This document shows positions 41,503 to 50,499 of a stretch of DNA of 64,000 nucleotides, piece after piece (within the stretch, counting starts at the first letter, position 1; the number at the start of each line of letters is the position of its first letter). The notes below the pieces were generated by a model. The model was not told the DNA's origin. It made no database searches and was given only the letters and a program-made list of their open reading frames with translations. The position numbers and the translations under genes were made by a program. The stretch is taken from NCBI GenBank assembly GCA_024233085.1, contig JACKQC010000016.1, positions 73,348-137,347 of the forward strand, written 5' to 3'. The stretch is from Akkermansiaceae bacterium (GTDB taxonomy: Bacteria; Verrucomicrobiota; Verrucomicrobiia; Verrucomicrobiales; DEV007).

Positions 41503-43929
41503 TTATTGGACGAACCAGAATTCCTGGTTGTTCAGCAGGGCGAAGGTGACGTCGGTGAAGAGATTGCCGCCGCGTTCCCGCGCGTGGGAGAGGATGGCCT
41601 GCCTTTCCTTTTCCGTCGGTTTGCGGGTCAGGACACTCAGGTAGAGGGCGTCGAGTTTCTCCTCGGGCGTCTTGGCCTCGCGGAGGGTGCGATTGAGCAC
41701 CGAGTAACCGCTGGACACCTGGCCGAAGGTGCCGCCGTTGAGCAACTGAAGGGCCTGCGGGACCGAGGCGTCGCTGTTGGCGTTCTCGATGGTGTCACGG
41801 TCCGACTGGCCGAACTCGCGGAGGAAATGGCCGAGCGGCGCGGGGGAGCCGACGTGGGCGGCCCGGACCATGCGGATACTGCCGCGGCGATAGCCCTCGA
41901 AGCTCTTCCGCTCCTTGGGGTCGGTCATGCCGAGAGCGTTCATTTCGTCGTCGATGAGCTTCTTCTCGGCGGCGTCCTGCAGCTTGCGGAGTTCGGCGGA
42001 GGTCATGCCGTCACCGTCCATGGACATCGGGTTGATCTCGATACAGGCGCCGTTGGGCAGGTCCATGGAAAGGTTGTCCGGCTTGGCCTTGGCGAGAGCG
42101 GGCTTGTAGATGTCCTCCCGGATCTTCGCGGTGAGCTGGTTGCGGATGCGGCTCAGCTCGCGGCTCAGTTCCTGGGCCTTTTTCTTGTCGTTGGCGGCGG
42201 TGGCGGCGTCGATTTCCTTGCGGATGCGCGCGTCCTCGAGCTTGAGATCGTTCTGAACCTTGGCGATGGCCTTGGCATGCTCGACGAGTTCCTCCTCGGT
42301 GCAGCACTGGAGCACTTCCTGCATGGCTTCCTGCTCGGCCATCCGCAGGGCGAAGGTCTGTTCGCGTTTCCAGTCGCCGATTTCGGGCGTGTCGTTGACG
42401 AGCGCGACGGTGGAATCCCAGATCTGCTCGGCCGACATGCGGCGCAGGACCGGTCCGGGGAAGTGGTAGATTTCGCCGGGCTCGAGGTCGCTCTCGGTGG
42501 CGGCGCGCTGGTAGGCCTGGGTGTTGAAGACCACGCGCAGGAAGGCCTTCATGTCATAGCGGTTGGCCACCATCTGGGATTCGAGGAAGGCCATCAACTC
42601 GGCGTTGCTGGGTTCGGATTCCTCGGTGAACTCGTCCACCGGCTCGTAGACGCCAACCCCGAAAGCGCGCTTCCACAGGCGATTGGCGATGACGGTGGTG
42701 AAGAGCGGGTTTTCGGGCGAAGTCATCCACTCCGCGTAGGCCTTGAGCCGGTCGTCGGGTTTCAGGTCCTCCAGTTTCTCGCCGAACATCGTGCCCGGCG
42801 CGATCGTTTCGTTCGGCTTGCCGTTGTCGTACTTGTAGTCGTGCGGCAGCTTCGGAAGCGCGTTGCGGAAGGAGACCAGATAGTTGTTGCGGATGGGACG
42901 CGTGACCTCGGTCAGCGCCTGGCGAAGCTCGCTCTTGCGATCGTCGCTCATGTCGGCGGCCTGACGGATCATCTGGGTCGCCTCGTTGATCGAGCCATAG
43001 CGGGAGCCGCTTGGATTCACGCCGTAGGTGAAGGCGGCCATGTGGTAGAAATCCATCTGCGTCCACGAATCGAAGGGATGGTCGTGGCACTGCGCGCATT
43101 CCAGCCGCGTGCCCAGGAAGATGCGGACCGTGTTCGACATGTTGTCCAGGGGCATGCCCCGGTCGCGCACGTAGTAGCCGACGGCGCCGTTGTCCCAGGC
43201 CTGACCGTCGGCGGTCAGCAACTCGCGGACGAACACGTCGTAGGGCTTGTTTTCGCCCAGCGAGTCGCGCACCCAGTCGATGTAGAAGGGCACGATGTTC
43301 TGGCCCGCCGGCATGCCGGTGTTGATGCGCAGGATGTCGGCCCAGTAGTTGTAGAAATGGTTCACATAGCCCTCGCTGGCCAGCAGGGTGTCGATGAGCT
43401 TCGCGCGCTTGTCCGACTCCTTCGAGGCGAGAAAGGCGAGCGCTTCCTTGTGGGTGGGGATGCGTCCGATCAGGTCGAGGTAAATGCGGCGCAGGAAGAC
43501 CTCGTCGCTCACGGGTTTGTTCGGCTCGATCCCGGCGTTTTTCCATTCCTTCGCGAGAAGGGCGTCGATTTTCTGCGAGGCCTGGGGATCGGGCTTCGGC
43601 CACACGCGAGGGGCCGGCGCCGGCTTCGGCGGAACGGGCGCCGGCGTGGCGGCGGCGACTTCTTTCTTCGGCGCGGGCGCGGCCTTTTTCGCCGCGTTCG
43701 GCTTCGGTTTCGCGTCGGCCTTGGCGACGGTGACCGGCTTGGACGCGGCCTTCTTGGCGTTGGGATCGGTTTTGGCCGCCGGAGCGGGAGCGGGCGCCTT
43801 GGGTTTGGCGGCCGGGACCTGGGCTTTCGGCTTGGCGTCAACTTTGGCGACCGTCACGGGGTCGGCAGCCAGAGCGGGCAGGGAAAGGGCACAGAGCAGT
43901 GCGGCGAGCTGGATGGAGGTTTTTTTCAT
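41503..43929 (-). CDS. Secreted PSCyt2/PSD1 (DUF1549-DUF1553) protein with a long Ala/Lys/Pro linker
   Basis: The 808-residue protein begins with a signal peptide (SIQLAALLCALSLPALAA), then about 85 residues of low complexity with TVAKVDAKPK and TVAKADAKPK repeats. DUF1549 follows (KIDALLAKEWKNAGIEPNKP, FLRRIYLDLIGRIPTHKEALAFL) with LECAQCHDHPFDSW, a CxxCH haem-like motif. A coiled-coil insert separates this from DUF1553 (YGLSQ-type SAEQIWDSTVAL, HFLREFGQSDRD, QALQLLNGGTF). Many relatives carry an extra N-terminal cytochrome domain, which is missing here and replaced by the basic linker. It is first in a two-gene operon with DUF1501. Confidence 0.93.
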   Translation of the reverse strand: MKKTSIQLAALLCALSLPALAADPVTVAKVDAKPKAQVPAAKPKAPAPAPAAKTDPNAKKAASKPVTVAKADAKPKPNAAKKAAPAPKKEVAAATPAPVPPKPAPAPRVWPKPDPQASQKIDALLAKEWKNAGIEPNKPVSDEVFLRRIYLDLIGRIPTHKEALAFLASKESDKRAKLIDTLLASEGYVNHFYNYWADILRINTGMPAGQNIVPFYIDWVRDSLGENKPYDVFVRELLTADGQAWDNGAVGYYVRDRGMPLDNMSNTVRIFLGTRLECAQCHDHPFDSWTQMDFYHMAAFTYGVNPSGSRYGSINEATQMIRQAADMSDDRKSELRQALTEVTRPIRNNYLVSFRNALPKLPHDYKYDNGKPNETIAPGTMFGEKLEDLKPDDRLKAYAEWMTSPENPLFTTVIANRLWKRAFGVGVYEPVDEFTEESEPSNAELMAFLESQMVANRYDMKAFLRVVFNTQAYQRAATESDLEPGEIYHFPGPVLRRMSAEQIWDSTVALVNDTPEIGDWKREQTFALRMAEQEAMQEVLQCCTEEELVEHAKAIAKVQNDLKLEDARIRKEIDAATAANDKKKAQELSRELSRIRNQLTAKIREDIYKPALAKAKPDNLSMDLPNGACIEINPMSMDGDGMTSAELRKLQDAAEKKLIDDEMNALGMTDPKERKSFEGYRRGSIRMVRAAHVGSPAPLGHFLREFGQSDRDTIENANSDASVPQALQLLNGGTFGQVSSGYSVLNRTLREAKTPEEKLDALYLSVLTRKPTEKERQAILSHARERGGNLFTDVTFALLNNQEFWFVQ

Positions 43930-44152
43930 GAGACGAAGCAATGGTGGTTGTCGTGCGTAAACGAACCGCCGTTGCCGCCCTCATGGCTGTGCGAATTTTG
44001 GCGCGCCAAGCGCAACGCTTGCATAACGCGATGACGCGGGACAGAGGCGAAATGCGAAAGGGTTTGAATCGCGTTAGCGGCTGAAAGACAATCTTGTAAA
44101 CCGAAATTTTTCGCAAAAATTAACGCGAAAAGACAAGCCGGGCATTTTGGCG
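43930..44152. other. AT-richer leader upstream of the PSD1 gene
   Basis: About 220 bp with no gene. It is clearly AT-richer than its surroundings and probably contains the promoter of the PSD1-DUF1501 operon. TTTTCGC (44108-44114) and GCGAAAA (44125-44131) form a short hairpin that could end the thioredoxin transcript. The palindrome TTGGCGCGCCAA is at about 43997. Confidence 0.45.
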
Positions 44153-44192
44153 CCCAACAGGGTATGGTCATCGACCCAACCCTGTTGGGTCG
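44153..44192. repeat. Dispersed intergenic palindrome, copy E
   Basis: CCCAACAGGGTA and AACCCTGTTGGGTCG form the arms, with the variant half GGTATGGTC in the spacer as in copies A (reverse strand) and C. It lies downstream of the thioredoxin gene, between same-strand genes. Confidence 0.9.
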
Positions 44193-44212
44193 TCATCCCC
44201 GAGGGGCGCCGA

Positions 44213-44671
44213 TCAGGGGAGTTTGGCCCGGAGCTGGGCGACGATCCGGGAGGCGGGGGTGCCCGCGTAGCCCTGGGTTCGGAGGATGCGGTCGCCGTCG
44301 GGGGCGAAGACGCCAATGGTCGGCGTGCTCTTCACCTTCAGGGCGTCGAAAAGGCGGTTGTAGTGGGACTGCTCCGCTTTGGACAGCGAGCCGGACCGAT
44401 CCAGGTCGTAAATGACCAGCGCCAGATGATCGCGGGCGAACTCGCGAAACTCGGGGGCGTCGAGAACTTTGGCGGTGAATTTTTCGCAATGGGGGCAGTC
44501 CTTCTGCTTGAACATGACAAACACCAATCGGCCGTCGCGCTTGGCGCGGGCGGTGGCGGCGGCGTAGCCGGACTCGGGCTGAAGCGGCGGCGCTTCGGCC
44601 CGCGCGCCGGGACAAAGGAAGCCGTTCGCGGCGAGCCAGAGGACGACGAGCGGGCGGATCGTGGCGGTCAT
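44213..44671 (-). CDS. Secreted thioredoxin-fold protein with CPHC active site
   Basis: The 152-residue protein has a signal peptide (IRPLVVLWLAANGFLCPGARA) and a thioredoxin fold with the redox pair in KDCPHCEKF (C59 and C62), then the cis-Pro loop STPTIGVF. CPHC is the active site of DsbA/DsbG-like oxidases and isomerases. It is the last gene of a four-gene minus-strand cluster after VKOR, so it probably receives oxidising equivalents from VKOR in the periplasm. An ATG at 44683 would add four residues. Confidence 0.9.
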   Translation of the reverse strand: MTATIRPLVVLWLAANGFLCPGARAEAPPLQPESGYAAATARAKRDGRLVFVMFKQKDCPHCEKFTAKVLDAPEFREFARDHLALVIYDLDRSGSLSKAEQSHYNRLFDALKVKSTPTIGVFAPDGDRILRTQGYAGTPASRIVAQLRAKLP

Positions 44672-44740
44672 GAGAAGCCGCATGGATAACCCCGCCCCGT
44701 CGGCGATTCAAGCAAAGCCCCGCGGGATGGGGCTCCGGGT

Positions 44741-45304
44741 TCACCAGAGGGTTTCCGCCTTCGCCGCGACGGTCGCCCGGGCGACCCGGATCTGGTAAAC
44801 GGCGAAACACAGCAGGCCCGCGAGCAGCGCGGTGGCGGCCCAGATCCACAGGCTCCGGCGCTCGGAGCGAAAAAAGCCGGCCGACGGGCGCCAGCGGCGG
44901 CCCGGCCAGAGCAGGGCGAAGGCGGCGAGATTCGAGGCGTGGGTGATCAGACAGTAGAGGCACACCGATTTTACCACAAAAATCAGCAAGCCGACCAGAG
45001 TCACGGACACGGCGGCGCCGAAAACGAGCGTCCAGGTGGCGACGGCGCGAAAGCCGATCCCGCCGGGGCGCCGGGAAAAGACCAGCGCCGCGGACCAGGC
45101 CGCGAAGTAGGCGCCTCCGAGCGCGCCGAGGGGCAGGCCGGCCACCTTCGAGAAGCGGCCGCCGAGCGCCTCGGCGCAATCGAGCGATTTCAGGGGACAG
45201 TCGAGATCGGTGACTCCCTCGATCGGGCTGGCGAAGAGCGAGGCGACCGAGGCCGCGAAGCCAAGAATCGCGCAGGCGAGGGCGAGACGGTGCGAGAGCG
45301 GCAT
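44741..45304 (-). CDS. VKOR-family disulfide-generating membrane protein
   Basis: The 187-residue protein has four or five membrane segments and the four VKOR cysteines: C36 and C43 in DLDCPLKSLDCAEAL, and C115 and C118 in SVCLYCLITH, the active-site CxxC beside the quinone. Bacterial VKOR replaces DsbB, reoxidising a periplasmic thioredoxin-like partner and passing electrons to quinone. The partner is probably the thioredoxin-fold protein encoded 57 bp downstream. Confidence 0.93.
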   Translation of the reverse strand: MPLSHRLALACAILGFAASVASLFASPIEGVTDLDCPLKSLDCAEALGGRFSKVAGLPLGALGGAYFAAWSAALVFSRRPGGIGFRAVATWTLVFGAAVSVTLVGLLIFVVKSVCLYCLITHASNLAAFALLWPGRRWRPSAGFFRSERRSLWIWAATALLAGLLCFAVYQIRVARATVAAKAETLW

Positions 45305-45335
45305 TGGGGGCGTTCTTTTTGCGGCGGCGAGGCCC

Positions 45336-45989
45336 TCAGGGGAGGTGCTCGATCAGGTCCGCTTTCGGGTAGCGCACTTTGGGCAGGGCGGCGTATTTGT
45401 CCGATTCGTCCCGGTAACCGGCGGGACAGAGCACGGAGGTGGTGAGGCCCTTTTCGGCGAGGTCGAGCGCCTCGTCGAAGGCCGGGGCCATGAACCCCTC
45501 CATCGGGCAGGTGTCGATCCCCATCAGCGCGGCGCAGGTCATGAAATTCCCCAGCGCGATGTAACTCTGGAGTTGGGCCCAATGCGTCGCCTCCCGGCTT
45601 CGCGCGCCGGTGACGATGTCGCCGACCATGACGTTCCGGTATCCGCTCAGATGCTGGCGGTCGATGCCGCGGGTCTCGGCGGTGAAGTCGATGAGCCGGT
45701 CGGCGTCGGCCTCGGTCATTTCCCGGCGCACGGCGAAGACGAGCAGGTGGGAGCAATCGGCGACCTGCCGCTGGTTATAGGCCGGGGCGACGAGCGATTC
45801 CTTCGTGTCCTGGCGGGTGATGACGAGGAATTTCCACGGTTGCAGGCCGTAGGAGGACGGCGTGAGGATGAGCGCCTCCTCCAGCGCCGCCCAGTCGGCG
45901 TCGGGGATCCGGCGCGTCGGGTCGAAACGCTTGGTGGCATAGCGCCAGCGGAGATGGTCGAGGATTTGGGAGCCGGGGACGGGATTCAT
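45336..45989 (-). CDS. Nitroreductase-family flavin oxidoreductase
   Basis: The 217-residue protein has the FMN-binding nitroreductase pattern: LRWRYATKRFDPTRRI, ALILTPSSYGLQPWKFLVI, and the C-terminal GIDTCPMEGFMAPAFDEAL, close to NfsB-type enzymes. These reduce nitro compounds or quinones with NAD(P)H as cytoplasmic dimers. It stands between the ketoacyl synthase and VKOR genes on the same strand, 31 bp before VKOR. Confidence 0.92.
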   Translation of the reverse strand: MNPVPGSQILDHLRWRYATKRFDPTRRIPDADWAALEEALILTPSSYGLQPWKFLVITRQDTKESLVAPAYNQRQVADCSHLLVFAVRREMTEADADRLIDFTAETRGIDRQHLSGYRNVMVGDIVTGARSREATHWAQLQSYIALGNFMTCAALMGIDTCPMEGFMAPAFDEALDLAEKGLTTSVLCPAGYRDESDKYAALPKVRYPKADLIEHLP

Positions 45990-46053
45990 GGGCGGGCGAG
46001 GTTTTGAGGGTTGGCTGAAAGACGAAAGAGGAAAGGGGAGTCGCGGTCCTTTC

Positions 46054-47331
46054 TCAGTCGAACCGCGACAGGATCAGCGTGGCGTTGGCTCCGCCGAAGC
46101 CGAAGGAATTCGTGAGCGCGTGGCGCGGCTCGGCGTCGCGCGGCTCGCGCACCAGGTCGAAGGTGCAGACCGGGTCCGGTGTCTCCACGGTCGTGGTCGG
46201 CGGGAGAAAACCCTCCCGCAGGGCCATCAGGGCGACGACGGTTTCGACGGCGCCGGCGCCGCCGAGCAGGTGGCCGATGGATGCCTTGGTGGAGCTGACG
46301 CGGACTTTTCCAACGTCCGCGCCGGCCCAGCGCTGGATGGCCCGGCCCTCGGCGACATCGTTGAGCGGCGTGCCGGTGCCGTGGGAGTTGAGATAGCCGA
46401 TGTCCGCCGCGCGCAGGCCGGCGTCGCGGCAGGCGGCGTTCATGGCGCGCAGGGCGGCGTCGCCCTCGGGATGGGGCTGGGTGAGATGGTGGGTGTCGGT
46501 CGCGGCGCCGTAGCCGGCGATCTCGCCGAGGATTTCCGCGCCGCGGGCGGTGGCGGATTCGAGCGTCTCGAGGCACAGCATGGCGGCCCCCTCGCCGAGC
46601 GCGAGGCCGTCGCGGTGGGCGTCGAAAGGACGGGGCGGCAGCGTGGTCGTCAGCGCCTGGAGCGAGTCGAATCCGGCAAAAACCATGTGCGCCAGCGCGT
46701 CGTAGCCGCCCGCGAAGGCCCGAGCGCAGTCGCCGCGTCGGAGACGCTGAAAGGCGTCGCCGATGGCGTTGGCGCCCGAGGCGCAGGCGTTCGAGACGAT
46801 GGTGACCGGTCCGGTGAAGCCGAGGGCGTCCGCGAAATGGAGCGCCTGGCGGTGGGTCTGGTAGTTCGAAATCCGCGCGGGCTGCGCCGAGCGTCGGCGG
46901 GGCGATTCGTGCGCGGCGCGGAAATAATCCTCCCCCAGCCGCATCGCTCCCGCCGAGGTGCCGAGGCAGAGCGGGACGGGATCGGAGAAAACGGCGCCGT
47001 CCCAGCCGGCCTGGGCCGCGGCTTCGTGCCCGGCGTGGAGCAGCATGGCCGAGGCGCGGTCGAGCCGGGCGCGCTGCCGGACGGTAAGGGCGTTGGGGGG
47101 CAGTGCGGCGGGCAGGGTCAGCTCGCCGGCTTCGTGAACGCGCTGGCGCGACGTGTCGAAAAGCGTCACCGGCCGAAAGGCGAGGCGTCCGGCGCGAAAT
47201 CCGTCCGCGTTTTCCCGCCAGCCTCGACCCATCGAGGTCAGGATGCCGGCCCCGGTCACGACGACCCGGCGACCGGCGGCGGAAGCGGTCGCGCCGGCGG
47301 CGGATCTGAGCGCGGGAGAACGAAATGCCAT
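46054..47331 (-). CDS. Beta-ketoacyl-ACP synthase, FabF-like
   Basis: The 425-residue protein contains the complete ketosynthase catalytic set: C183 in SNACASGANAI, H317 in LNSHGTGTPLND and H354 in STKASIGHLLGG, with the C-terminal SFGFGGANATLIL. It elongates acyl chains on ACP with malonyl-ACP. No acyl carrier, reductase or dehydratase gene is near, so it is an orphan, possibly for a modified fatty acid or polyene, which cannot be told from sequence. It is first in the minus-strand cluster with nitroreductase, VKOR and thioredoxin. The first 20 residues are a variable extension. Confidence 0.92.
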   Translation of the reverse strand: MAFRSPALRSAAGATASAAGRRVVVTGAGILTSMGRGWRENADGFRAGRLAFRPVTLFDTSRQRVHEAGELTLPAALPPNALTVRQRARLDRASAMLLHAGHEAAAQAGWDGAVFSDPVPLCLGTSAGAMRLGEDYFRAAHESPRRRSAQPARISNYQTHRQALHFADALGFTGPVTIVSNACASGANAIGDAFQRLRRGDCARAFAGGYDALAHMVFAGFDSLQALTTTLPPRPFDAHRDGLALGEGAAMLCLETLESATARGAEILGEIAGYGAATDTHHLTQPHPEGDAALRAMNAACRDAGLRAADIGYLNSHGTGTPLNDVAEGRAIQRWAGADVGKVRVSSTKASIGHLLGGAGAVETVVALMALREGFLPPTTTVETPDPVCTFDLVREPRDAEPRHALTNSFGFGGANATLILSRFD

Positions 47332-47516
47332 GAGTCGCGGGAGCGGGGGACGGACGGAAGGCCACTATACCCGTAGCCAAAATTTCTCGCCGAAAAAGGG
47401 ATCTTTCGGGTTCCGAAGTCGGCGTCGCCTTGATCGGAGAGCGGAAAGGGGGGAGGGTGGATTGGCGGAGAGTGGCCCGTTTTTCCCAAGTTCCCCCCCT
47501 TGAACCCGAGGTTCCG

Positions 47517-48194
47517 ATGAACAATCTCCCGGCGCCAGAGTCCACCGCCGATCCCGTATGGGTGGCGTCGGCGCGGGGCCGGATGATGGAGACTCTGAGG
47601 TCGAAGCCCTACCACATCGCCGACCCGCGCGTGCTGGCGGCAATGGAGCGCACACCCCGGCATGATTTCGTCCCCGGCGAGGCGCGCGCGCTGGCCTATG
47701 ACGACCGGCCGCTGCCGATCGGGCACGGACAGACGATCTCGCAGCCTTTCATGGTCGCCTTCATGACCGAACAGCTCGCTCCCCGGCCGGGCGATCGGGT
47801 GCTGGAGATCGGGACGGGCTCCGGTTATCAGGCGGCGGTGCTTTCTCCCCTGGTGGCGGCGGTGTATTCGGTGGAAATCGTCGCCCCGCTCGCGGATTCG
47901 GCCCGGAAAAGGCTGGCCCGGCTCGGCTGTGAAAACGTTCACCTGCGACTCGGCGACGGACACGAGGGGTGGCCGGAGGCGGCGCCCTTCGACGCGATCG
48001 TCGTGACCTGCGCGCCGGAGGCCGTTCCGCCGGCGCTGGAGGCGCAACTGAAAGAGGGCGGGCGCCTGCTGATCCCCGTCGGCGCGCCCGAGGCGGTGCA
48101 GGAGCTATACCGGTTCGAGAAACGCGGCGGTCGCCTGGAAAAAGTGTCGGTGATGCCCGTGCGATTCGTTCCGATGGTGGAAGGAGAAAGGTAA
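47517..48194 (+). CDS. pcm: Protein-L-isoaspartate O-methyltransferase
   Basis: The 225-residue protein matches Pcm: MERTPRHDFVPGEARALAYDDRPLPIGHGQTISQPFMVAFMTE near the N-terminus and the S-adenosylmethionine loop LEIGTGSGYQAAVLS at 96-110. It repairs isoaspartyl residues in ageing proteins by methylating them. The ATG at 47517 is preferred to the longer frame from 47430. It diverges from the ketoacyl synthase and ends 332 bp upstream of dnaK, which suits a protein-damage context. Confidence 0.95.
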   Translation: MNNLPAPESTADPVWVASARGRMMETLRSKPYHIADPRVLAAMERTPRHDFVPGEARALAYDDRPLPIGHGQTISQPFMVAFMTEQLAPRPGDRVLEIGTGSGYQAAVLSPLVAAVYSVEIVAPLADSARKRLARLGCENVHLRLGDGHEGWPEAAPFDAIVVTCAPEAVPPALEAQLKEGGRLLIPVGAPEAVQELYRFEKRGGRLEKVSVMPVRFVPMVEGER

Positions 48195-48223
48195 GGGGCG
48201 GGCGCGAAAAACCGAAGTTTCGC

Positions 48224-48264
48224 CGTCAAAAGTCGGAATTTCGTCCGGAAGTTCGATTTTGACG
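48224..48264. repeat. Inverted repeat between pcm and dnaK
   Basis: CGTCAAAAGTCG and CGATTTTGACG face each other across 18 nt, matching except for one extra base. It lies about 140 bp upstream of the sigma-54 promoter, within the range of an enhancer-binding site, but could equally be the 3' hairpin of pcm. The rest of the 332-bp gap holds only the promoter and leader of dnaK. Confidence 0.4.
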
Positions 48265-48404
48265 CGCGGTGCGACAAATTGGCGCTCTCCGGAGGACAAG
48301 ATGGCGCGACTTCGCCCTCCTGAGGGTGTTTCGAGCGATGGCTTACTTTGTTGAAAAAAATGCAATCTGTTGATGGGGAATGATTTAAAGCGGAATCGAG
48401 GTGG

Positions 48405-48421
48405 TTGGCACGCGGATTGCG
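48405..48421 (+). promoter_or_regulatory. Sigma-54 (RpoN) promoter of dnaK
   Basis: TTGGCACGCGGATTGCG contains the -24 element TGGCACG and the -12 element TTGC separated by 4 nt, the exact spacing of the RpoN consensus TGGCACG-N4-TTGC. Transcription would start near 48432, leaving a leader of about 95 nt before the dnaK ATG. RpoN promoters need an ATP-dependent activator bound upstream. No CIRCE element was found in the gap. Confidence 0.75.
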
Positions 48422-48526
48422 TGGAAGACGGGGTGCTGAAGCCTCTTCCCAGACCGTTTTCGGGGCTCCGGCGGCAAACCAGACATCCGCAAATCCCAAT
48501 TCAACGATTTTTCCAATCACTTCATT

Positions 48527-50482
48527 ATGAGCAAGATTCTCGGCATTGACCTCGGAACGACGAATTCCTGCATGGCCGTCATGGAAGGCGGGGAGCCAGT
48601 CGTTCTCGAAAACTCGGAGGGCGCCCGCACGACTCCCTCGGTGGTGGCATTCACCAAGGACGGCGAACGCATCGTCGGCCAGGCCGCCAAGCGCCAGGCG
48701 GTCACCAATCCGAGCAACACCATCTTTTCGGCCAAGCGTCTGATCGGCCGGAAATTCGACGAGCTGACCGACGACGAAAAGAAGACTCCCTACAAGATCG
48801 TGAGAGCCGCCAATGGCGACGCCCACATCCAGGTGGAGGTCGGCGGCGAATCGAAGACCTACAGCCCCCAGGAAATCTCCGCGATGGTCCTCAGCAAGCT
48901 GAAAGCCGACGCCGAAGCCAAGCTCGGCGAAACGATCGGCCAGGCCGTCATCACCGTGCCGGCGTATTTCAACGACTCGCAGCGCAACGCGACGAAGGCG
49001 GCGGGCGAAATCGCCGGCTTCGAGGTGAAACGCATCATCAACGAGCCGACCGCGGCCTCGCTGGCCTACGGGCTGGACAAGAAAGCGGACGAAAAAATCG
49101 CGGTCTATGACCTGGGCGGCGGAACCTTCGACATCTCCGTGCTCGACATCGGCGACGGGGTCTTCGAAGTGTTGGCGACCGACGGCGACACCCTGCTCGG
49201 GGGCGACGACTGGGACAAGGCCATCATTTCCTGGATCGTCGAGGATTTCAAAAAAGACTCCGGCATCGACCTGAGCGGGCAGCCGGACGCCCTGCAGCGC
49301 ATCAAGGAGGAGGCGGAGAAGGCGAAGATCGCCCTGTCCTCCTCGCAGAGCTACGACATCAGCCTGCCCTTCATCACGGCCGACCAGACCGGACCGAAAC
49401 ACATCCAGAAGACCCTGTCGCGCGCCCAGCTCGAGCAGATGACCGATCCTCTCTTCGAGCGGACGATCGGTCCGGTGAAAGCCTGCCTGAAGGAAGCCGG
49501 CATCGACGCCGCGAACATCGACGAACTGGTGCTCGTCGGCGGGATGACCCGGATGCCGAAGGTCTTCGAGACGGCGAAGAAACTCGCCGGCAAAGACCCG
49601 CACAAGGGCGTGAACCCCGACGAAGTCGTGGCCGTCGGCGCCGCGATCCAGGGCGGGGTGCTCCAGGGCGACGTCAAGGACGTGCTCCTGCTCGACGTGA
49701 CGCCCCTGACGCTTTCCATCGAGACCATGGGCGGCATCGCCACCCCGATGATCGAGCGCAACACGACGATCCCGGCGAAGAAGTCGCAGATTTTCTCGAC
49801 CGCCGCCGACAGCCAGCCCTCGGTCGACATCGTGGTCTGCCAGGGCGAGCGCAAGCTCGTTGGCGACAACAAGAAGCTGGGCAACTTCCGCCTCGACGGC
49901 ATCGAGCCCGCCCCCCGCGGCGTGCCGCAGATCGAGGTGACCTTCGACATCGACGTCAACGGCATCCTGCACGTGTCGGCGAAGGACAAAGGCACCGGCA
50001 AGGAGCAAAAGATCACCATCAAGGACTCCGGCGGCCTGTCACAGGAGGAAATCGAACGCGCCAAGCGCGAGGCCGAGCAATTCGCCGACGCGGACAAAAA
50101 GCGGCTGGAATCCATCGAGACCCGAAACCTCGCCGAAAACGCCGTTTACACCGTTAAGAAGCAGATGGGCGAACTCGGCGAGAAATTGCCCGAGGACGCC
50201 AAGTCGAAAGTCGAAAACGCCGTGGCCGGCGTTGAGGAAGCCCTGAAAGGCGACGACATCGACCGCATCCGCTCCGCCACCGACACCCTGCACCAGACCT
50301 TCGCCGAACTGGCCGCCGCCGCCCAGATGGCCGGCGCCGCCGGGGGAGCGGACGAGACGAATCCCGACATGACCGACGCCGCCGGCGGCGGCGAGGAGGG
50401 AGGAGCCGAGGGACCGCGCCAGGCCAAGGGCAAGGTCGTGGACGCCGACTTTGAAGTCGTGGACGAGGCCGACAAAGGCTGA
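48527..50482 (+). CDS. dnaK: Chaperone DnaK (Hsp70)
   Basis: The 651-residue protein is a full-length Hsp70: MSKILGIDLGTTNSCMAVME at the N-terminus, AVITVPAYFNDSQRNATKAA, VYDLGGGTFDISVLDIGDG, the interdomain linker DVLLLDVTPLTLSIET, and the C-terminal tail KGKVVDADFEVVDE. It folds and protects cytoplasmic proteins with ATP, DnaJ and GrpE, neither of which is in the window. No Shine-Dalgarno sequence precedes the ATG. It has its own promoter and its own terminator, so it is transcribed alone. Confidence 0.98.
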   Translation: MSKILGIDLGTTNSCMAVMEGGEPVVLENSEGARTTPSVVAFTKDGERIVGQAAKRQAVTNPSNTIFSAKRLIGRKFDELTDDEKKTPYKIVRAANGDAHIQVEVGGESKTYSPQEISAMVLSKLKADAEAKLGETIGQAVITVPAYFNDSQRNATKAAGEIAGFEVKRIINEPTAASLAYGLDKKADEKIAVYDLGGGTFDISVLDIGDGVFEVLATDGDTLLGGDDWDKAIISWIVEDFKKDSGIDLSGQPDALQRIKEEAEKAKIALSSSQSYDISLPFITADQTGPKHIQKTLSRAQLEQMTDPLFERTIGPVKACLKEAGIDAANIDELVLVGGMTRMPKVFETAKKLAGKDPHKGVNPDEVVAVGAAIQGGVLQGDVKDVLLLDVTPLTLSIETMGGIATPMIERNTTIPAKKSQIFSTAADSQPSVDIVVCQGERKLVGDNKKLGNFRLDGIEPAPRGVPQIEVTFDIDVNGILHVSAKDKGTGKEQKITIKDSGGLSQEEIERAKREAEQFADADKKRLESIETRNLAENAVYTVKKQMGELGEKLPEDAKSKVENAVAGVEEALKGDDIDRIRSATDTLHQTFAELAAAAQMAGAAGGADETNPDMTDAAGGGEEGGAEGPRQAKGKVVDADFEVVDEADKG

Positions 50483-50499
50483 CACGCCGCGATTCTCCC

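Noticed and set aside
43990..44005. TTGGCGCGCCAA as a sigma-54 promoter for the PSD1 operon
   Set aside because: The -12 element is not at the required spacing on the minus strand; the sequence is simply a short GC palindrome.
48195..48526. CIRCE/HrcA operator before dnaK
   Set aside because: Neither TTAGCACTC nor GAGTGCTAA was found in the gap; the groES leader was also checked with the same result.
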